Under the pieces are notes generated by a model. The model had not been told where the DNA came from. It saw only the letters and a list, made by a program, of their open reading frames with translations, and did not search any database. From assembly GCF_004193775.1 (NCBI RefSeq), contig NC_041002.1:9150485-9214484 (forward strand): 64,000 nucleotides of DNA, read 5' to 3'. The DNA is from Glycine soja. Its lineage: Eukaryota > Streptophyta > Magnoliopsida > Fabales > Fabaceae. Shown piece after piece: positions 61,809-64,000 of this stretch. How positions within the stretch are numbered: position 1 is the stretch's first letter; every line of letters begins with the position of its first letter. A program made the position numbers and the translations under genes.

Positions 61809-64000
61809 ATTCACAACACTTGATGAGACTTCCAAAAGCACAATGAAATTCACAGATCACAGCAGAAGGGATAGGGAGCGTGATGATTCAAAGAAAAGAT
61901 GGAAAGAAAGCCTGCATCTCAAATGTCTTGTATGTTCCCAAGATGAAAAGCAATTTACTCAGCCTTGGACAATTGCTTGAAAAGGGTTATACAATGGAGA
62001 TGAAGGACAACATGCTGAAAGTTTTTGATAAAGACAAGAAGAGTGTCCTAAAAGCTCCACTCTCGGCCAACAGAACATTTAGAATTGAAATTCAGATTAG
62101 TGATCAGAAGTGTATGTAGTCCACCACAGAAATTGAAACTTGGCTATGGCACAAGAGGTATGGCCATCTAAATTTCAAAAGCTTAGAGCTACTAAATAGA
62201 AAAGGTTTAGTAACAGGCCTACCAAACATTAGAGTTCCTGAGAAGCTATGTGATGAATGCCTAATAGGCAAGCAAGCTAGAAATTCTTTTGTTTCAAGCA
62301 TACCTACAAAAACTGTTAAACCACTTGAAGTTGTGTATACTGATGTGTATGGTCCTTTTGAGGAGGAGTCTCTTGGTGGAAACAAGTTTCTTGTAACCTT
62401 TATTGATGATCTCACTAGAAAGGTGTGGGTTTATCCTATTAAGAAGAAGAGTGATGTGTTTGACACTTTTCAGATTTGGAAAACTCTGGTCGAAAAACAG
62501 TGTGAGTCCAAATTGAAAGTGTTAAGATATATGGTGGAGGAGAATACATGTCAAATGAATTTAAATCCTATTGCACTAAGGAGGGGATTGAACATGAGGT
62601 TATAGCTCCCTACACTCCACAACACAATGGCATAGCAGAAAGGGAGAATAGAACTATCCTCAACATGGCAAGGGGCATGCTAAAGACAAAGAACCTGCCA
62701 AAGAAATTCTGGGCTGAGGCTGTTTCAACATCTGTGTATCTGCTGAATAGATGTCCAATAAAGAGATTGGAAGACAAGACACCAGAAGAAGTCTGGTCAG
62801 GCACTAGACCAAGTGTGAGCCATCTCAGAATCTTTGGGTCTATCTGCTATAAGCACGTTCCAGACGCAATAAGGAGAAAATTGGATGACAAGAGTGAGAA
62901 ACTCATATTTCTCGGCTACCATTCTACTGGTGCATACAGGGTTTTTAATCCTCAAACTCAGAAACTAGTGTTGAGTAGAGATTTGAAGTTCGATGAGGGT
63001 CAATCCTGGAATTGGAGTGATAAGCAGGGCACATCTTAATTGAGAACCAGAATTGAAGGTCTAAACACTGATGTAGGAACAAAAGACAATGTTGTTCATG
63101 ATGAAGCAGTATCAACAAGACCTCAGAGAAATAGACAAGCCCCAGCAAGGCTGGATGACTATCAGATATTCCCAGATTCCTCGATTACAACTGATGGTGA
63201 CTTTGTCCATATGGCCTTACTTGCTGAGATGGAACCTATTGGTGTGGAAGAAGCTTTGAAGCACTCACATTGGGTTGAAGCAATGGAAGAAGAGCTAAGG
63301 TCTATTGAGAGAGACAAGACATGGAGTCTCACAGAGCTACCAACAGGAAAGAAAGCCATAGCAGTAAAATGGGTCTACAAAACTAAGTTGAATTCTAGAG
63401 GAGAAGTAACAAAGTTCAAAGCCAGACTGGTTGCAAAGGGATTTCTGCAGAAGCAAGGTCTGGATTATGATGAACTATTTGCCCCTGTTGCTAGGTTGGA
63501 AACAGTGAGACTTGTAATAGCAATGGCTAGCTACAATTGCTGGGAAATACACCAAATGGATGTAAAATCTGCATTTCTTAATGGCTCACTAGAAGAAGAA
63601 GTTTTTGTCACTCAACCACCAGGGTTTGTGATGAAAGGTAGAGAAACAGAGGTGTACAAGCTTCATAAGGCCTTGTATGGTCTGAAACAGGCTCCCAGAG
63701 CTTGGAACAAGAAAATAGACACCTTTCTCTTGCAAATTGGATTCATGAGATGCACTATTGAATATGGTGTGTATGTTAAAGGAGAAAGTCTTTCAGATAT
63801 CCTCATAATGTGTTTATATATGGATGATTTACTGATAACAGGAAAGGATTGCAGTGCTATCTCGACATTCAAGCAAGAGATGAAGTCTGAGTTCGAAATG
63901 TCAGATCTTGGAGAATTATCATATTTTCTGGGCATAGAGTTCAAGAGGGCAAAGGCTGGAATTTTTATGCACCAAAGCAAATACACAATTGATGTCCTAA
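61809..64000 (+). pseudogene. Copia-3 pol: protease, integrase and RT, 3' end outside
   Basis: The protease remainder (VLYVPKMKSNLLSLGQL) is at 61930. The pre-integrase zinc-binding region (RYGHLNFKSL, LCDECLIGKQA) lies at 62150-62280. The integrase core follows, with YTDVYGPF, IDDLTRKVWVYPIKK, then after a frameshift near 62530 [16 protein letters not shown] and [17 protein letters not shown]. From about 63040 the frame is open to the window end. It carries RT motifs [46 protein letters not shown] and the active-site YMDD (near 63818), then FLGIEF. RNase H lies outside. Confidence 0.88.

Larger units (their letters stand above)
60368..64000 (+). mobile_element. Copia-3 LTR retrotransposon, continues past the window
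   Basis: The 5' LTR is 60368-60609 (TGTTAG to CAACA, canonical TG/CA). The primer site TGGTATCAGAGC lies at 60611-60622, and gag, protease, integrase and reverse transcriptase follow in Copia order up to the last base. The 3' part and second LTR are outside. It sits inside the LTR of an older antisense Copia; the left flank TTTAT (60363-60367) should recur after its 3' LTR. Coding regions are well conserved but interrupted by a handful of stops. Confidence 0.9.

Noticed and set aside
24652..64000. Endogenous plant pararetrovirus (caulimovirid) origin for the reverse-transcriptase regions
   Set aside because: Integrase, LTRs and the gag-protease-integrase-RT-RNase H order identify Copia elements; the two other RTs are LINE-type with AP endonucleases. 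No movement or coat protein features were seen.

Overview
This is a nuclear window from a dicot, most likely a legume close to soybean (Glycine). Three spliced, single-copy-type plant genes sit in AT-rich, transposon-rich DNA, and the transposon families and protein sequences look legume-like. The species call is inference; no search was run.

Host genes. (1) A CRABS CLAW-type YABBY gene on + (13071-15000) has seven exons encoding 175 aa. (2) A very long MINIYO/RPAP1 gene on - (17517-37402) has ten exons encoding about 1617 aa. It covers almost 20 kb because intron 2 (24230-35126) is nearly all retroelement. (3) An SPL6-like SBP-box gene on - (46876-51316) has three coding exons encoding 482 aa, with a fully complementary miR156 site. 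CRC and IYO are convergent, about 2.5 kb apart. All splice junctions were read directly and keep frame.

Transposon layout. 1-5640: a decayed L1-type LINE on -. 7565-7832: a Stowaway-like MITE. 10505-10669: an Au-like tRNA-derived SINE with a 20-bp target-site duplication. 16238-16833: a Tourist/PIF-like MITE. IYO intron 2 holds four insertions: Copia-1 (24652-32750), which is split by a nearly complete RTE-type LINE (26102-29263); a rearranged Copia-2 derivative (32937-34509) whose two ends are the same LTR terminus in opposite orientation, flanked by a perfect 5-bp duplication and itself interrupted by a 173-bp LINE tail; and a probable solo LTR (34813-35075). About 37.8-43.4 kb: a decayed Mutator-like element just upstream of IYO. 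It carries a FAR1/MULE/SWIM/OTU transposase gene on - and a plant-mobile-domain (MAIN-like) gene on +. 54304-56186: two non-autonomous DNA elements. 59.1-60.37 kb: an antisense Copia relic whose LTR was entered by Copia-3 (60368 to past the window end).

The most unusual item is Copia-2, an LTR-retroelement derivative with inverted rather than direct termini that apparently integrated in that form. Other items worth attention are the three-level nesting inside an essential-type gene, the PMD-plus-transposase Mutator element at the IYO promoter, and a CRC terminal intron that is a multiple of three with no stop codon.
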